A DNA stretch of 64,000 nt, taken from NCBI GenBank assembly GCA_007922225.1, contig ML679970.1, forward strand, positions 43,310,323-43,374,322. The letters are read 5' to 3'. The DNA is from Emydura subglobosa (taxonomy: Eukaryota > Chordata > Testudines > Chelidae). The position numbers were made by a program, and so were the translations under genes. Shown piece after piece: positions 53,872-64,000 of the stretch (positions within the stretch are counted from its first letter, which is position 1; each line of letters begins with the position of its first letter). The notes beneath the pieces were generated by a model. The model had not been told where the DNA came from. It saw nothing but the letters and a program-made list of their open reading frames with translations, and did no database searches.

Positions 53872-55252
53872 GCCCAGCCCAATATGCCGTTAGCCTTCAT
53901 GGCAACCAGGGCACACTGCTGACTCGTATCCAGCTTCTTGTCCACTGTAACCCCCAGGTCCTTTTCTGCAGAACTGCTGCCTAGCTCATCGGTCCCCAGT
54001 CTGTAGCTGTGCATGGGATTCTTCCATCCTAAGTGCAGGCCTCTGCACTTGTCCTGTTGAACCTCATCAGATTTCTTTTGGCCCAATCCTCCAGTTTGTT
54101 TAGGTCCTTCTGTATCCTATCTCTACCTTCCAGGGTATCTACCACTCCCCCCAGTTTAGTGTCATCTGCAAACTTGCTGAGGGTGCAATCTACCCCATCC
54201 TCCAGATCATTAATGAAGATGTTGAACAAAACCAGCCCCAGGACTCACCCCTGGGGCACTCTGCTTGTGACCGGCTGCCAACTAGACATCAAGCCATTGA
54301 TCACTGCCCGTTGAGCCCAATAATTTAGCCAGATTTCTATCCATCTTATAGTCAATTCATCCAACCCATACTGCTGTTACTTGCTGATAAGAATACTGTG
54401 GGAGACCGTATTCAAAGCTTTGCTAAAGTCAAGGTATATCACGTCCAGCACTTTCCCCACATCCACAGAGCCAGTGACCTCTTCATAGAAGGCAGTCAGG
54501 GTGGTCAGCATGACCTTGCTCTTGGTGAATCCGTGTTGACTGTTCCTGATCACCTGCCTCTCTTCCAAGTGCTTCAAAATGGATTCCTTGAGCACCTGCT
54601 CCATGATTTTTCCAGGGACTGAGGTGAGACTGACCGGTCTGTAGCTCCCTGGATCCTCCTTCCTTCCTTTTTAACAGATGGGCACTAGATTTGCCTTTTT
54701 CCAATCATTCGGGACCTTCCCCAATTGCCAAGAGTTTTCAGAGATAATGGCCAATGGCTCTGCAATCACCTCAGCCAACTCCCTCAGCACCCTCGGATGC
54801 ATTGCACCCAGCCCCATGGACTAGTGCATGTGCAGCCTTTCTAAATAGTCCTGAACCTGTTCTTTCACCGCTGAGAGCTGCTCACCTCCTTCCCATACTG
54901 TGCTGCCCAGTGCAGTAGTCTGGGAGCTGACTTTGTCTGTTAAGACAGGCAAAAAAAGCATTGAGTTCTTCAGCTTTTCCCACATCATCTGTCACTAAGT
55001 TGCTCCCACATTCAGTAAGGGGCCCACACTTCCCTGACCTTCTTGTTGGCAACATACCTGTAGAAACCCTTCTTGTTACCCCTCATGTTCCTTGCTAGCT
55101 GGAACTCCAGTTGTGCTTTGGCCTCCCTGATTTCACTCTTCCAGGCTCCAGCAGTATTTTTGTACTCCTCCCTAGTCATCTGTCCAAGTTTCCACTTCTT
55201 GTAAGCTTCCTTTTTTGTGTTTAAGCTCCCCGAAGACTTCTTTGTTAGGCCA
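53872..55252 (-). mobile_element. Young-family CR1 lacking its 3' end
   Basis: Antisense text starts abruptly at cccagcccaatatgccgtta, about 600 bases inside the family's 3' end, and runs through the RT (FADDTKLGG in the 54029-54229 frame, [14 protein letters not shown] in 54377-54604) up into the linker before RT ([20 protein letters not shown] at about 55100-55160). It preserves more 5' sequence than the other copies. Several stops. Confidence 0.85.
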
Positions 55253-55690
55253 AGCTGGTTGATGAAGATATTGAAGAGAATCAGACCCAGAACTGATCCC
55301 TGCGGGACCCCACTGGATATGCCCTTCCAACTTGAGTGTGAACCACTGATAACTACTCTCTGGGAATGGTTTTCCAACCAGTTATGCACCCACCTTACAG
55401 TAGCTCCACCTAGGTTGTATTTCTCTAGTTTGTTTAGGAGAAGGTCATGCGAGACCATATCAAAAGCCTTACTAAAGTCAAGATATACCACATCCACCGC
55501 TTCCAGCTCCCTATCCACAAGGCTTGTTACCCTCTCAAAGGAAGTTATTAGGTTGGTTTGACATGATTTGTTCTTGACAAATCCAGGCCATTACTTATCA
55601 CCTTATTATCTTCTAGGTGTTTGCAAATTGATTGCTTAATTATTTGCTCCATTATCTTTCCAGTTACTGATATAAGTTATCTATTATTCT
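55253..55690 (-). mobile_element. Older CR1 fragment fused to the previous copy
   Basis: From tgatgaagatattgaagaga on, the text matches the older family seen at 43.4-45.2 kb ([37 protein letters not shown]). The join at about 55252 makes a chimeric 168-codon frame (55012-55518). The end, ttgctccattatctttccag, reaches 55660. Confidence 0.8.
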
Positions 55691-55762
55691 TACTGAAGTT
55701 GTCTTTTACTTTCCTAATACGGTTACAATACAGTATGTAATTAAAAACCTCATCCGTTCTAG

Positions 55763-56189
55763 GTGAGATGTCAGAAAAACTAAGAAGATGCAGGAAGGAA
55801 CTGACGGCAGCTATAGACAGGGCATTTGAAGATCTCATGGCTCCTTTCCATCACTCAGAATATTGTATCAAACAGAATTCAGACTTGCAGACAAACACAC
55901 CTTTCTCTTTGCCCCAAATGAACAGAGTTAGTTACAGAAGAGATCCCACTTCTACCTTAACTTCTTACCTCGACCAGTCTGCATCAGTCTCCTGTGCTCT
56001 GGAAAAAGAGAATCCTTTCTTCATACCAAACCTTATTCCAGTAAGCATTGCCCATAACCCCTTATGCCAAAAGAGAGAACCTTTGACAAGCAAGGAGAAT
56101 ACTTGGCTACCTTCTCCCATTTTTGTGCCTGACAGACAACTTCCAAGAGCTCCGGGGGTCAGCGAGAGATGGAGAAAAGGGCATGTGAG
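55763..56189 (+). CDS. C3orf62: C3orf62-like gene, first coding exon
   Basis: ATG at 55768, five bases after an acceptor (catccgttctag), so at least one 5' UTR exon lies upstream. It begins MSEKLRRCRKELTAAIDRAF, which I recognise as the start of human C3orf62, and later carries PLTSKENT and ENPFF-type segments shared with it. I place the donor at gtacag (56190), giving phase 2: only this choice, joined to the acceptor at 56986, aligns SERWRKGHV...KDAERC with human NWRKENL...KDMERD without a gap. The open frame simply reads on to 56337 into the intron. Function of the product is unknown; it is a small, probably nuclear or disordered protein. The gene follows USP4 in the same orientation, as in human 3p21. 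Confidence 0.9.
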
Positions 56190-56617
56190 GTACAGTTTGT
56201 ATTCACAGTTCTTTCTCATAACTATTGTTAGGCCATGTGCTTGGATGGTCAGGGTGCCCAGTTTCAAGGCTTCCAACAGAAGGGAACTTCTGAGGAGGTC
56301 TGTGCAAGAACGTTTCCTCCAGAAGCTCAGACAGTAGATATTATTCCTGAGAGGGAAATGGGCTGTAGTGCTTAGAGCAGGGAGCAGAGAATCAGGACCC
56401 CAATAGCTATTTCCAGCTCCCGCCACAAGTATGCTCTGCAGTTTTAGGCAACCTCTCTTGCCCACATTTACCCTCTAGCCTGTAGGTGAAGAACACTGCT
56501 TGCCGCCCTCCTAGTGCTTTGCTACAGAGGGCTGTGAAGTGTATCGCCGGCCTCTATTACGCAGTTCAGGCTACGTTATCATAATGGTGCCTTTTGGACT
56601 TAAAATCTGTGGGTGGT

Positions 56618-56760
56618 TTAGTATTATCTATTATCTGCATTCCGGTAGCATCTAGAGACCTCTGTCTCAGGGCTCCATTGTGCTAGGTGCTGTACAAACA
56701 CATAGCATAAGAGACAGACCCTGTCCCAAAGAGTTTGAAATGCAAGATAGTAATACTTAT
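56618..56760 (-). repeat. MIR-related repeat fragment
   Basis: Text ctccattgtgctaggtgctg, tacaaacacatagcataaga and gacagaccctgtccc matches the block at 3585-3640. It lies in the first C3orf62-like intron. Confidence 0.5.
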
Positions 56761-56986
56761 GTCTGAGACAAATTTCAGGTGAGTCCCCATGGGAAAAAGC
56801 CTTCACAAATGCACATTAGAAGATTTCTCAGACTGTGCAGCCATTGTCACCATATCTTCATTTGAATTTGTCCCCTGCATTTAGGCCTTGTGTTTATACA
56901 GCTCCATGTTTGCTGCCCTCTATTTGACAAACTTTTGCAGTGTCAGCTTGTCCAGAGAACCAAAAACATTCCATTGCTTTGTCTAG

Positions 56987-57078
56987 CAAAGATGCTGAAA
57001 GATGCATGAAGTCAGAAGCCAACATAGCTATCCATGGTGTCCCCCGAGACGTTCTACAGGCTCTTCCTGACACACCTG
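56987..57078 (+). CDS. C3orf62: C3orf62-like gene, middle exon
   Basis: Encodes KDAERCMKSEANIAIHGVP then RDVLQALPDTPG. The acceptor is ttgctttgtctag and the donor gtgagt. An upstream ag at 56940 would add 15 residues in frame but would leave no partner donor in phase. Length of 92 bases fits phase 2 in and phase 1 out. Confidence 0.82.
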
Positions 57079-57940
57079 GTGAGTGCAGAGCTCTGCTCTT
57101 CTTCCTCACACTCAGGGTAGGTGGGCTTTTCCAGCTCCGTGAAAGCTTTTTATAACATCTCCTCACCCCTTCTTGATTTGTAGAAGGGATTGTGAGGACC
57201 TGTATATGTAAGGCACTGGAGCTGTTTGTCTCTAAGCCACCTGTTCAGATCCAACCCAGATCAGGAATGATTGAATGTTACTAACAACCAATCGCTGCTT
57301 GGTGAACTAGGCGAAATGTGTGTGGTGTCTCAGCCCCATTCACTCTGGGCATATGGCTACTGCACCCCAAGAGGCAGCATGATCAGCAAAAAAGCCAAGC
57401 ACTGAGTCGCCGTTGAGGCTAAACTACCATCTGACCCAAAGATGATGCCTCCAGCTGAGGGAACCAGGAAGTTTGCTCTGCACGATATCCCTGCCCTGCA
57501 GCGAAACAGAGGATTTAAGCCTTAAATACCATCAGTTCACCACCTTCAGTGTTCTTGAGCTGCCCTAACAGCAAACCAGTGTGCCCTGCCCGGGGGCATA
57601 TCCCCACTGCCAGGATGGAGACCTCCTCTAGTGATACTGCCATGACCGCCTGCTCCCCACAGCCTCTTTCCCCCTCTCTGATGCCCCAGCCAGGATTGCT
57701 TGTACACAGCTGAGATTCACCACATCCCAACCTGCACCTCTCTCTCCTGCTGGCCTTGCTAGCTGATCGCCATCCCAGATCTGCACCGCCTGTGATCCAG
57801 GTATGTTCCTTGGCCATGCACACAGCATAAGGGGGGAGGAGACTGATGACTAACATCCCCTCTCCCTCTACAGCTGCTGCTCAGCAGACTAGCCATGTGC
57901 AGTCCCTCAGTCCAGCCATACGCAGTATCAGATAGCCTGA
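57079..57940 (+). other. C3orf62-like intron, unassigned part
   Basis: No repeat or coding signal recognised. Confidence 0.4.
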
Positions 57941-58545
57941 AAGTAGAGCACTGGGTGAATATTATCAAGACAAATGTCCTGCCCCAGTTACTATACACTT
58001 TCTGATCTACACACCCCAAACCTGCTATACGAAATCAGCAGAACAGCCACAACTTTCTCTGGGAAAAGTGCCACTCCAAGATGTATTTGCCTGCTTATAA
58101 AGCCAAATTCAGACTTCCCAGAATGCTTGCTGCTATGGCAAGCCTTTCACTGGTATCGGGGGTAGGATACAGAGACCTCAGCCTGGCTACATAGAGAATG
58201 GGAACTTAACAGACCTCTGTCACTGCCATGTATTCTGAGATTATAAAACACATCACTTCCCAATCCTCACCTCTGTCATCTATACCGAGAGATGCAGACC
58301 TCACCTCATTTTTCTACACTTTCTCACCGTGTTACCTGCAGTGGCTGTGGTAAGAGGCAGCCCGGATTTTGTTGTAGGGAAAGCCTCTGATGGGGAAAGA
58401 GTGGATGAAAAGGGGCATTTTCACACACTCACAGCTCTGTTCCAATGACACCCATACGTACTTTTCAAACCTTGGTACTCTGGCTTGCAAAAGCCACATG
58501 CTTGCCAATACCTACAACTATACCATCTACCTACTAAGATTGTGA
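57940..58545 (+). mobile_element. L1-like LINE fragment
   Basis: Translates as VNIIKTNVLPQLLYTF, then NFLWEKCHSKMYLPAYKAKF and RLPRMLAAMASLSLV, resembling the L1 RT thumb region (INLIKMNVLPRLLYLF, FIWNGKKPRI, LPNFKLYYWAAQ). Short, with stops and at least one shift. Confidence 0.45.
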
Positions 58546-58554
58546 GGTGCTTCA

Positions 58555-59005
58555 GAGGGACCTAACCAAGCTCTGTGAGTGAGCAACAAGATGGCACATG
58601 GAATTCAGTATTGAGAAATGCCAGGGAGTGCATTCTGGAGGGGAAAATGAATTCCCCACGCATCTCACAGGGTTCCCAATTAGCTGTATCGGCTGTGCCA
58701 GGAAAGGCAGCTGGGCATCACTGTGGACAGCTCATGGAGCCCTCTGCTCAATGCGCAAGCTGGGATTCCTAAGGAATGGGGTGGAGAGTGATACAGAAAA
58801 TATAACGCCTTCATCTACAGCAACAGTAGCGCTTCATCCAGATACTGGGTGCAGGACTGGCCACCCCAATCAAAGAATGGATTGCAGAACTAGATGGGCA
58901 TTCAGAGAACAATCCAGGGCTGGGAGATTAAAAGTTAAAAAAGGATTAACAAGATTGGGATTGCTCACTTTAAAGAGGAGACAAATAAGTGGGGCAGTAG
59001 AAAAA
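58555..59005 (+). mobile_element. Old CR1/L3 3' fragment
   Basis: Translates as KMAHGIQY-like and MEFSIEKCQGVHSG (family: WQMEFNVDKCKVMHFG), then QLGITVDSSWSPLLNAQ. The end is agattgggattgctcacttt. No open frame. Confidence 0.5.
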
Positions 59006-59267
59006 TGTACCAAAACCAGTGCTCCTGAACTGCTCCCACAGCAAATCAGTGTGGGGAGCCCAGGGCTACACTGTAGTGTATATTGGGATATAAAAGAACT
59101 CCAGGGCTCTTGAGCCCTCCTCAGCCAATAAATGATGGGAGAAGTGTTGGTAATGAGATACGTGTCCATGTAAGTGATTATACTGTACATACGACAGTCA
59201 CAGCCTCGGTTACTCTTCTCCAGCTACTGAGGAACTGGTTTTCATGGCGTTTTCCTTCGTTTTGTAG

Positions 59268-59530
59268 GGAACCCGAACATCTGGGCTATAGAGGAGTTAG
59301 GACAGCTGGCCCTAGCGAATGAGTTGAGCCGAGTTCCCAGGCACTCAAGTGAGCCCCCCCTTCGAGAAGATGTTTTAGCTGTCTGCATGGATGCAAGCAG
59401 CAGCTCTGTGCCAAGGCCTGGAGTACAGCACCGAAGACCAAGCATTGAGGATGAAGAGATTATCCAAACAGTTCTGGATTTGGAAGAGGATTACAGCATG
59501 GCCAGCTCTGCTCTGCACCAGCTGAATTAG
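59268..59530 (+). CDS. C3orf62: C3orf62-like gene, terminal exon
   Basis: Encodes NPNIWAIEELGQLALANEL, a Ser-rich middle, then EDEEIIQTVLDLEEDYSM and a TAG stop at 59528-59530. Human C3orf62 ends in an equivalent ETVLDLEEDYNVM segment, so the acidic C-terminal helix is the best conserved piece. Acceptor cgttttgtag. The spliced frame is 258 codons against about 267 in human. Confidence 0.92.
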
Positions 59531-59640
59531 GGAAAACTGGCACAAAGGTTTACATAGGCACAGACTTAACAAACAACAGTTCTCAAATATGGAGCCTTTC
59601 TGGGGTAAAATGGCAGGTTCCAGGTAGTATAGATGGTTCA

Positions 59641-59646
59641 ATTAAA
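59641..59646 (+). terminator. Poly(A) signal ATTAAA for the C3orf62-like gene
   Basis: Common variant hexamer 111 bases after the stop, followed by ctcatgtgttccctcagtttg, a T/G-rich element. No AATAAA lies nearby. Confidence 0.55.
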
Positions 59647-59771
59647 CTAAGTCATTTACAAACTCTCATGTGTTCCCTCAGTTTGTTTGCAAACTCTTGC
59701 TTCTTTATGCCAGAGGTCTGTACCATTTGTGTTTTCTTTGGAGGGTTGCTTTTCTTTTTTTCTCTGTTAAG

Positions 59772-59912
59772 AATCATAGATTAGAGTTGGAAGGGACCTC
59801 AGGAGGTATCTAGTCCAACCCCCTGCTGAAAGCAGGGCCGACCCCAGCTAAATCATCCCAGCCAGGGCTTTGTCAACCTGGGCCTTAAAACATCTAAGGA
59901 TGGAGATTCCCC
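59772..59912 (-). mobile_element. CR1 3' tail
   Basis: agaatcatagattagagttgg, ctagtccaaccccctgctga and ctaaggatggagattccccc are the antisense 3' end of the young CR1 family, about 140 bp. Confidence 0.75.
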
Positions 59913-60245
59913 CTTCGACAGGTCCAGTCTCTTCTTCAGGGAGAGGAAGGCCCATTGTATCTTGGGGGAGGGCTTCTATTCCCATTACTTCCTTATTCCC
60001 AAAGCAAAAGGAGGTCTCAGACCTATTTTTAGATCTAGAAGCGTTGAACAAGTTCCTGAAGAAAATAAAATTCCACCTGGTTACCCTAGCTTCAATTATT
60101 TCCTCCTTGGAACAGAGGATCCGATACACTGCCCTTGACGTAAAGGATGCTTACTTCCATGTTGCAATATGCCATATAACCGTTGGAAGATGCTCAAGCA
60201 ACCGACATTTGACACGATGTTATTCCTCATTAAGATTACAGTTAG
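59913..60245 (+). mobile_element. DIRS RT fragment (copy 5)
   Basis: Encodes FPKQKEVSDLFLDLEALNKF, LKKIKFHLVTLASIISSLEQ and YTALDVKDAYFHVAIC, the RT palm start of DIRS elements (LDMKDAYFHVAI). This is the RT piece missing from copy 1 and degraded in copy 2. The frame is open for about 110 codons and then breaks. Confidence 0.7.
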
Positions 60246-61001
60246 TTGGGCAACACAATGCTGAGTACCTCATTACGTACTTATCGCTGACTCCATGGCT
60301 GCGTGGTCCTTGGGAGGGGTGCTGCTGCCCTCGACGGGACCCTTTACGTTTGCCCTGGTCAAGGCACTTCTTTGACACTGCACTTCTGAATCTAGAAGTG
60401 AGCCTCCATCTCTGAGCTGTGCTTAGGGAGGCAGCCTGGAGCAGGGGTGCTGTCCCAGGCCTTTCTGCCTCCCCTTCCCACACTCTCCCCTTTGTTGCAG
60501 GCTTTGTTTCCGCCACTGGGCACAGTTGGGTGCCCGCCTCCATAACTGGCAGCTGCGTGTGGGTGTGGTTGAGCTGCTGGCCTGCAGACAAGAGAGATTC
60601 CCCTCTTCCTTTTACCTAAGCTCACAATGGGGTTTGCAAACCCCATTACAGTACCTCATATGGTCATTCATGCAACCTTCACTGTCATATCTTCTGACTT
60701 TGAATTTCTACCTATGCAACCTTCGCATTTAATACCCAGAGTATTCCTTTGGATTTTTTAAAAAAAATTTTCATTACTGCAAAAGAACTTTTTTTTTAAT
60801 TTGGGTAGACAGCAGCAAAATGCTATTTTCCTCACCCTTGTGGGAATGTTTAATTATGCAGTGACTGAGACAAGGGTGATGTGTAGTGGACATGTGCCTT
60901 AACAGCATGCACGGACAGGACAGGGTATCTTCACTCAGTGTTGGCAAAAAGTGCCGACAAAAACAAGAGCACATTTCAGACCCAAACCTAGAACCTAGGA
61001 G
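60246..61001. other. Intergenic, unassigned
   Basis: AT-rich around 60750-60800 with A and T runs. No gene recognised. Confidence 0.4.
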
Positions 61002-61620
61002 CTAGATTCACAAAGACGACTTAGGCTCATTCTTGCTGCCCTAACTTTGAGGTACACAGTGGAATTCTCCACCCTGCGTTAGGTGCCCTGGCCCCTATGA
61101 AATATATAGGGAGGGTTAGGGGCCTAAGAATTGGATCCACTTAAGCTAGCCACTAGGAAATGCCAAGGAGGAGAAGGAGGTGATGCTGGGGGCGAGCCCT
61201 TATGCCTAGTAGCCCAGGGGTTAGGGCACTCACCTGGGAGGTAGGACCCTGGGGGTAAGTCCATGCTTCAAATGAGACTATCTGATTGGAAGGAGGGGAT
61301 CCCTCCCTCTCTTTTGGGCATGCCACGAGCACGCCTGCTGTCGCAAGTCCCGCCGACGAGACAGCTAGGGGAATGCCTCGTGTGTGAACCGTGCCAGGCC
61401 TCAGCTACTGAGCTGCTCAGCGACGTCAGCACTTGCACCGCTCTGGCACAGGCACCACCAGAGACGGAGGCACCTCTGGCATTTACCTGTAGAAACGTAG
61501 CTGTCTTGGGGCTGTAGGTGCCTACTGGGTTAAGTGGCAGCTTAGCGCATTCTGAGGATCTAAATGCTGGATTTAGGTGCCTAAAGTGGCAGCTGACCTA
61601 TGTCCCTTTGCTGATCTAAT
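61002..61620. mobile_element. DNA transposon-like repeat with inverted ends and tRNA-like interior
   Basis: Left end ctagattcacaaagacgact-taggc and right end (reverse complement) tagatcagcaaagggacata-ggt are imperfect inverted repeats of about 25 bases. Inside, gtagcccaggggttagggca (61209-61228) resembles a tRNA-type A box as in MIR-like SINEs. Confidence 0.45.
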
Positions 61621-63632
61621 GCTATGGCTTTTGGCATGGCAGCAATAGCCTACACCCCAGTGCCTCCCAGTCAAGTCCATCCAGGCCTGGTCCCTGTTTA
61701 ACTTACCTGAAAATAAAATGGCTATTTCATTCACAGATTTGAAGTGAGTCTGTTTGACAAACTGGGGCATCTACGTGTCCTGCTGCTTATTTCTATTGTT
61801 AGTCCCTGAGGATCCCCTAGCTGTGCATAGGAGCTAGAGAACCCATCAGATGTGTACTGGGCCCCAAACAATACAGCTCTCAAGAATGCTTAATGCATTA
61901 GCTCTCACTTTGTACTGTAGTGGCAGCTAGTGACAGGCTGTACCTGGTCCTTCGTGGCTCCCTGCTGGAGGCCCTATGGTCCTACCATGTCCCGCCCCAA
62001 GAAGGAGCAGCAAAGATGGGTCCTCCAGGTCTGCCTAGAAAGGCTGCATGGCAGCAGCCAATCAGAGCCCAGCAGGCTCAACTAAAAGGAACTGCAGGGC
62101 CTTAGCAGGTTAGTTCCAGGCCTCACCAGTAGGGTGAAGAAGGATGCTCCGAGGTGGCCATGGCAACTTGACTGGCAGTATTTACTGGACCTGGGAGACC
62201 TTGAGAACTGTAACTCAATAAGGTAACGGAAAAGGAAAGGCACCAGGTGGGACGAGGCCTGGGAAAACAGCAGCAACCAATTAAAGGAGGCAGTACGTGG
62301 CTGCTATGGATGGGCTCACTAGGTGGGATGGACAGTAATGGGTGTGCGGCAGGCCTGGAAAGTGGCCTAAGCCCTGAGAAGGGGACAAGGCTTGTTCAGA
62401 AGCCCCAATGATGGGGTGGATTTAAAGGACCCATGGGTGGGACTGAAGACCTTGCTGTTGGTTGAATCTTTGCTAACCTGGAAGAGGTTCATTCATTTTT
62501 TGACTGTTACTTGGTTGGAGGGCTGAGCCCCTGAATACTTGTCTAGCAAGGTTGACAACTTACAGGGGGCATCAGGGGCAAGAAAAAAAGATTGCAGCAT
62601 TACACCCATCCGACAGGACACATTCGTGTGAGGTGAGTGTCCATTGTCACGCAGCCGGTCGGCATTAGCTGCAGCTCCATCAGAAGAAAAGCAAGAATTA
62701 TTTTGCTAGTAATTTAATTTGTAGATACCAGGTCACTGTCAGGCATACTTATACCACATTAAGTCTATGCAAACAGTTAAGTACAATAATAACACCAAGA
62801 ACCATAACCCAATATTAACACTTCCAGGGGCAGTGTGACTTTGAGGAATGTGCACTGTACTTGTGCTCCCTGTTATGCATCATCTTAGGTCAAAAACAAT
62901 GAAATATGTATTACACAGCAAGTTAGGCCACGTCCATATGCAAATTGCACTTTATATCTTGGTTTTTCAGAGGAACAATAATTCTGACAGCAGTTGCATG
63001 TGTGGGTTGTTTTTTTTAGCATTATTGCAAGGGTTTTTTTTCCTTTGTATGATTTTGTCAGTGGAAAACAAACTGATTAAAACAGGAAAAGACTATAAAC
63101 ACAAGCAGAAAAAATCAAAACCTCAGAAAACTGAATTCTGAGACTGATTCTGAAAGATGAATGATATAATTACTTGGTACTTTAGTTCTGCATTTCTTAT
63201 TCTGACATGGTTGTTATTTTCTACTTTTTTGAAGACTGTTTTAACAGCAAAGGACAATTGGATTTCTAGCTGTCTGGATGATGTTTTAAAGGGAAAAATA
63301 CAGATGTCTAGTACAATACTTGATTTTTGAATTCCAAGAAGTTTTGATGTTTCTGGTATTGTAATGAAGTTTTGAGTCTTTATCTCCAAATCCCTATTTT
63401 TCATTTGTTTATGATAGGACTAGAATCTACTGTTGGTCAATAAGCCTCTTGTTTTAGCAGCCATGACTGAAAGATGTATGTCTTCTGAAAAGAAATAAAA
63501 ATCCCTCCTAGTAACTGAAAACCTGTACTGATCCCCTTTGCATCAAATATACACTGAAGACAGATGGGAACAATAACTCTTTCGAGTGTCATATTAGTGG
63601 AAGTTAAATAACTGCAGTTCTGAACGTGCTCT
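61621..63632. other. Intergenic, unassigned
   Basis: Between the repeat at 61.6 kb and the minus-strand 3' UTR. 61.9-62.5 kb is moderately GC-rich. No gene or named repeat. Confidence 0.4.
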
Positions 63633-63638
63633 TTTATT
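63633..63638 (-). terminator. Minus-strand poly(A) signal AATAAA
   Basis: Reads tttatt on the + strand. It sits 102 bases past the stop of the minus-strand terminal exon, the usual spacing for a short 3' UTR. Confidence 0.5.
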
Positions 63639-63739
63639 CTGAGCATCAAAAATACAGTGCATTTCAGTAAGTAACAGATTTCTTTAAAAAGGCTTTCTGC
63701 ATGAAAATGCAAAGCATTTGTTCAAGCTCAGCGCTGCTT

Positions 63740-63868
63740 TCAGAAGATAGATGTCTGTAACTCTTCCTTAAACATGCCTTCAAAGTGGAGATCTTTTGCC
63801 ATGAGCTCTTCTTCCACATCCTCTAATGCCCACTGATGATCCGTCAATTCTAAAGCTTCCCATTCCGT
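63740..63868 (-). CDS. Terminal exon of an unidentified minus-strand gene (IHO1 by position?)
   Basis: On the - strand a pyrimidine-rich tract ending tctcattgcag precedes a phase-0 open frame of 42 residues, [20 protein letters not shown] then [13 protein letters not shown] and a stop at 63740-63742. The peptide is acidic and has regularly spaced Trp/Leu, as in a short helix. A minus-strand AATAAA lies 102 bases beyond the stop. In human the gene after C3orf62 is IHO1 (CCDC36), convergent with it; position and strand match here. I do not recognise the peptide itself, so the name is inference only. Upstream exons would lie beyond 64000. Confidence 0.5.
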   Translation of the reverse strand, partial: TEWEALELTDHQWALEDVEEELMAKDLHFEGMFKEELQTSIF

Positions 63869-64000
63869 CTGCAATGAGAATAAATATAAAGGGGGGGAAG
63901 AAAGAGAGAGAGGCCTGAGTATCAGAACAGTTCTCTGGTCACTTCCTATGCCTATTCTCTGAGGATGGTGCAATGTCCTGTTTGTTTAAAGCGCACTATG

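Noticed and set aside
56940..57078. Longer middle exon for the C3orf62-like gene starting at the acceptor at 56940
   Set aside because: The extra residues have no human counterpart, and no donor of matching phase is available in the first exon without using a poor gtttgt site.
61209..61280. tRNA gene
   Set aside because: Only an A-box-like segment is present; no cloverleaf could be drawn.

Overview
This is vertebrate nuclear DNA: spliced protein-coding exons with GT-AG junctions, long introns, poly(A) signals, and a heavy load of CR1 LINEs, DIRS retrotransposons and hAT MITEs. The CR1 3' ends (8-bp ATTCTATG-type tails), several DIRS copies and a 5S-derived SINE make a sauropsid, most probably a turtle, the best guess. 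Species cannot be read from the sequence alone.

Three genes are supported. (1) The last 11 coding exons of USP4, a deubiquitinase, lie on the + strand from 2140 to 33064. They cover the inserted ubiquitin-like domain, the second zinc-binding CxxC and the catalytic His/Asp half of the USP fold; the catalytic Cys half lies upstream of the window. (2) A complete three-exon orthologue of the human gene C3orf62 lies on the + strand (55768-59530, 258 codons after splicing). (3) One terminal exon with acceptor, stop and poly(A) signal lies on the - strand at 63740-63868. By conserved gene order (USP4, C3orf62, then convergent IHO1 in human) it may be the end of IHO1, but the protein itself was not recognised.

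Almost everything else is mobile DNA. Introns of USP4 hold two large DIRS elements (about 5.3-10.3 kb and 20.8-27.4 kb) in complementary states of decay: the first lacks the reverse-transcriptase core but keeps RNase H and tyrosine-recombinase boxes, the second keeps RT and RNase H remnants but has lost the recombinase. The 33-55.7 kb interval between the genes holds a cluster of CR1 copies in both orientations (37.3-39.6, 43.4-47.6, 48.2-49.6, 50.2-50.4, 53.9-55.7 kb), one with a 471-codon open frame, plus two more DIRS 5' ends (50.4-51.9 and 52.9-53.9 kb). hAT-type MITEs sit inside DIRS and CR1 copies; five have readable 8-bp target duplications, and all five have TA at the centre.

I see no bacterial-style operon, CRISPR array, viral genome or new enzymatic system. 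The interesting material is transposon archaeology: nested insertions with datable order, a perfect 34-bp hairpin, a micro-inversion in a CR1, a recurrent Cys/His motif in the DIRS gag-like protein, and the unidentified minus-strand terminal exon.
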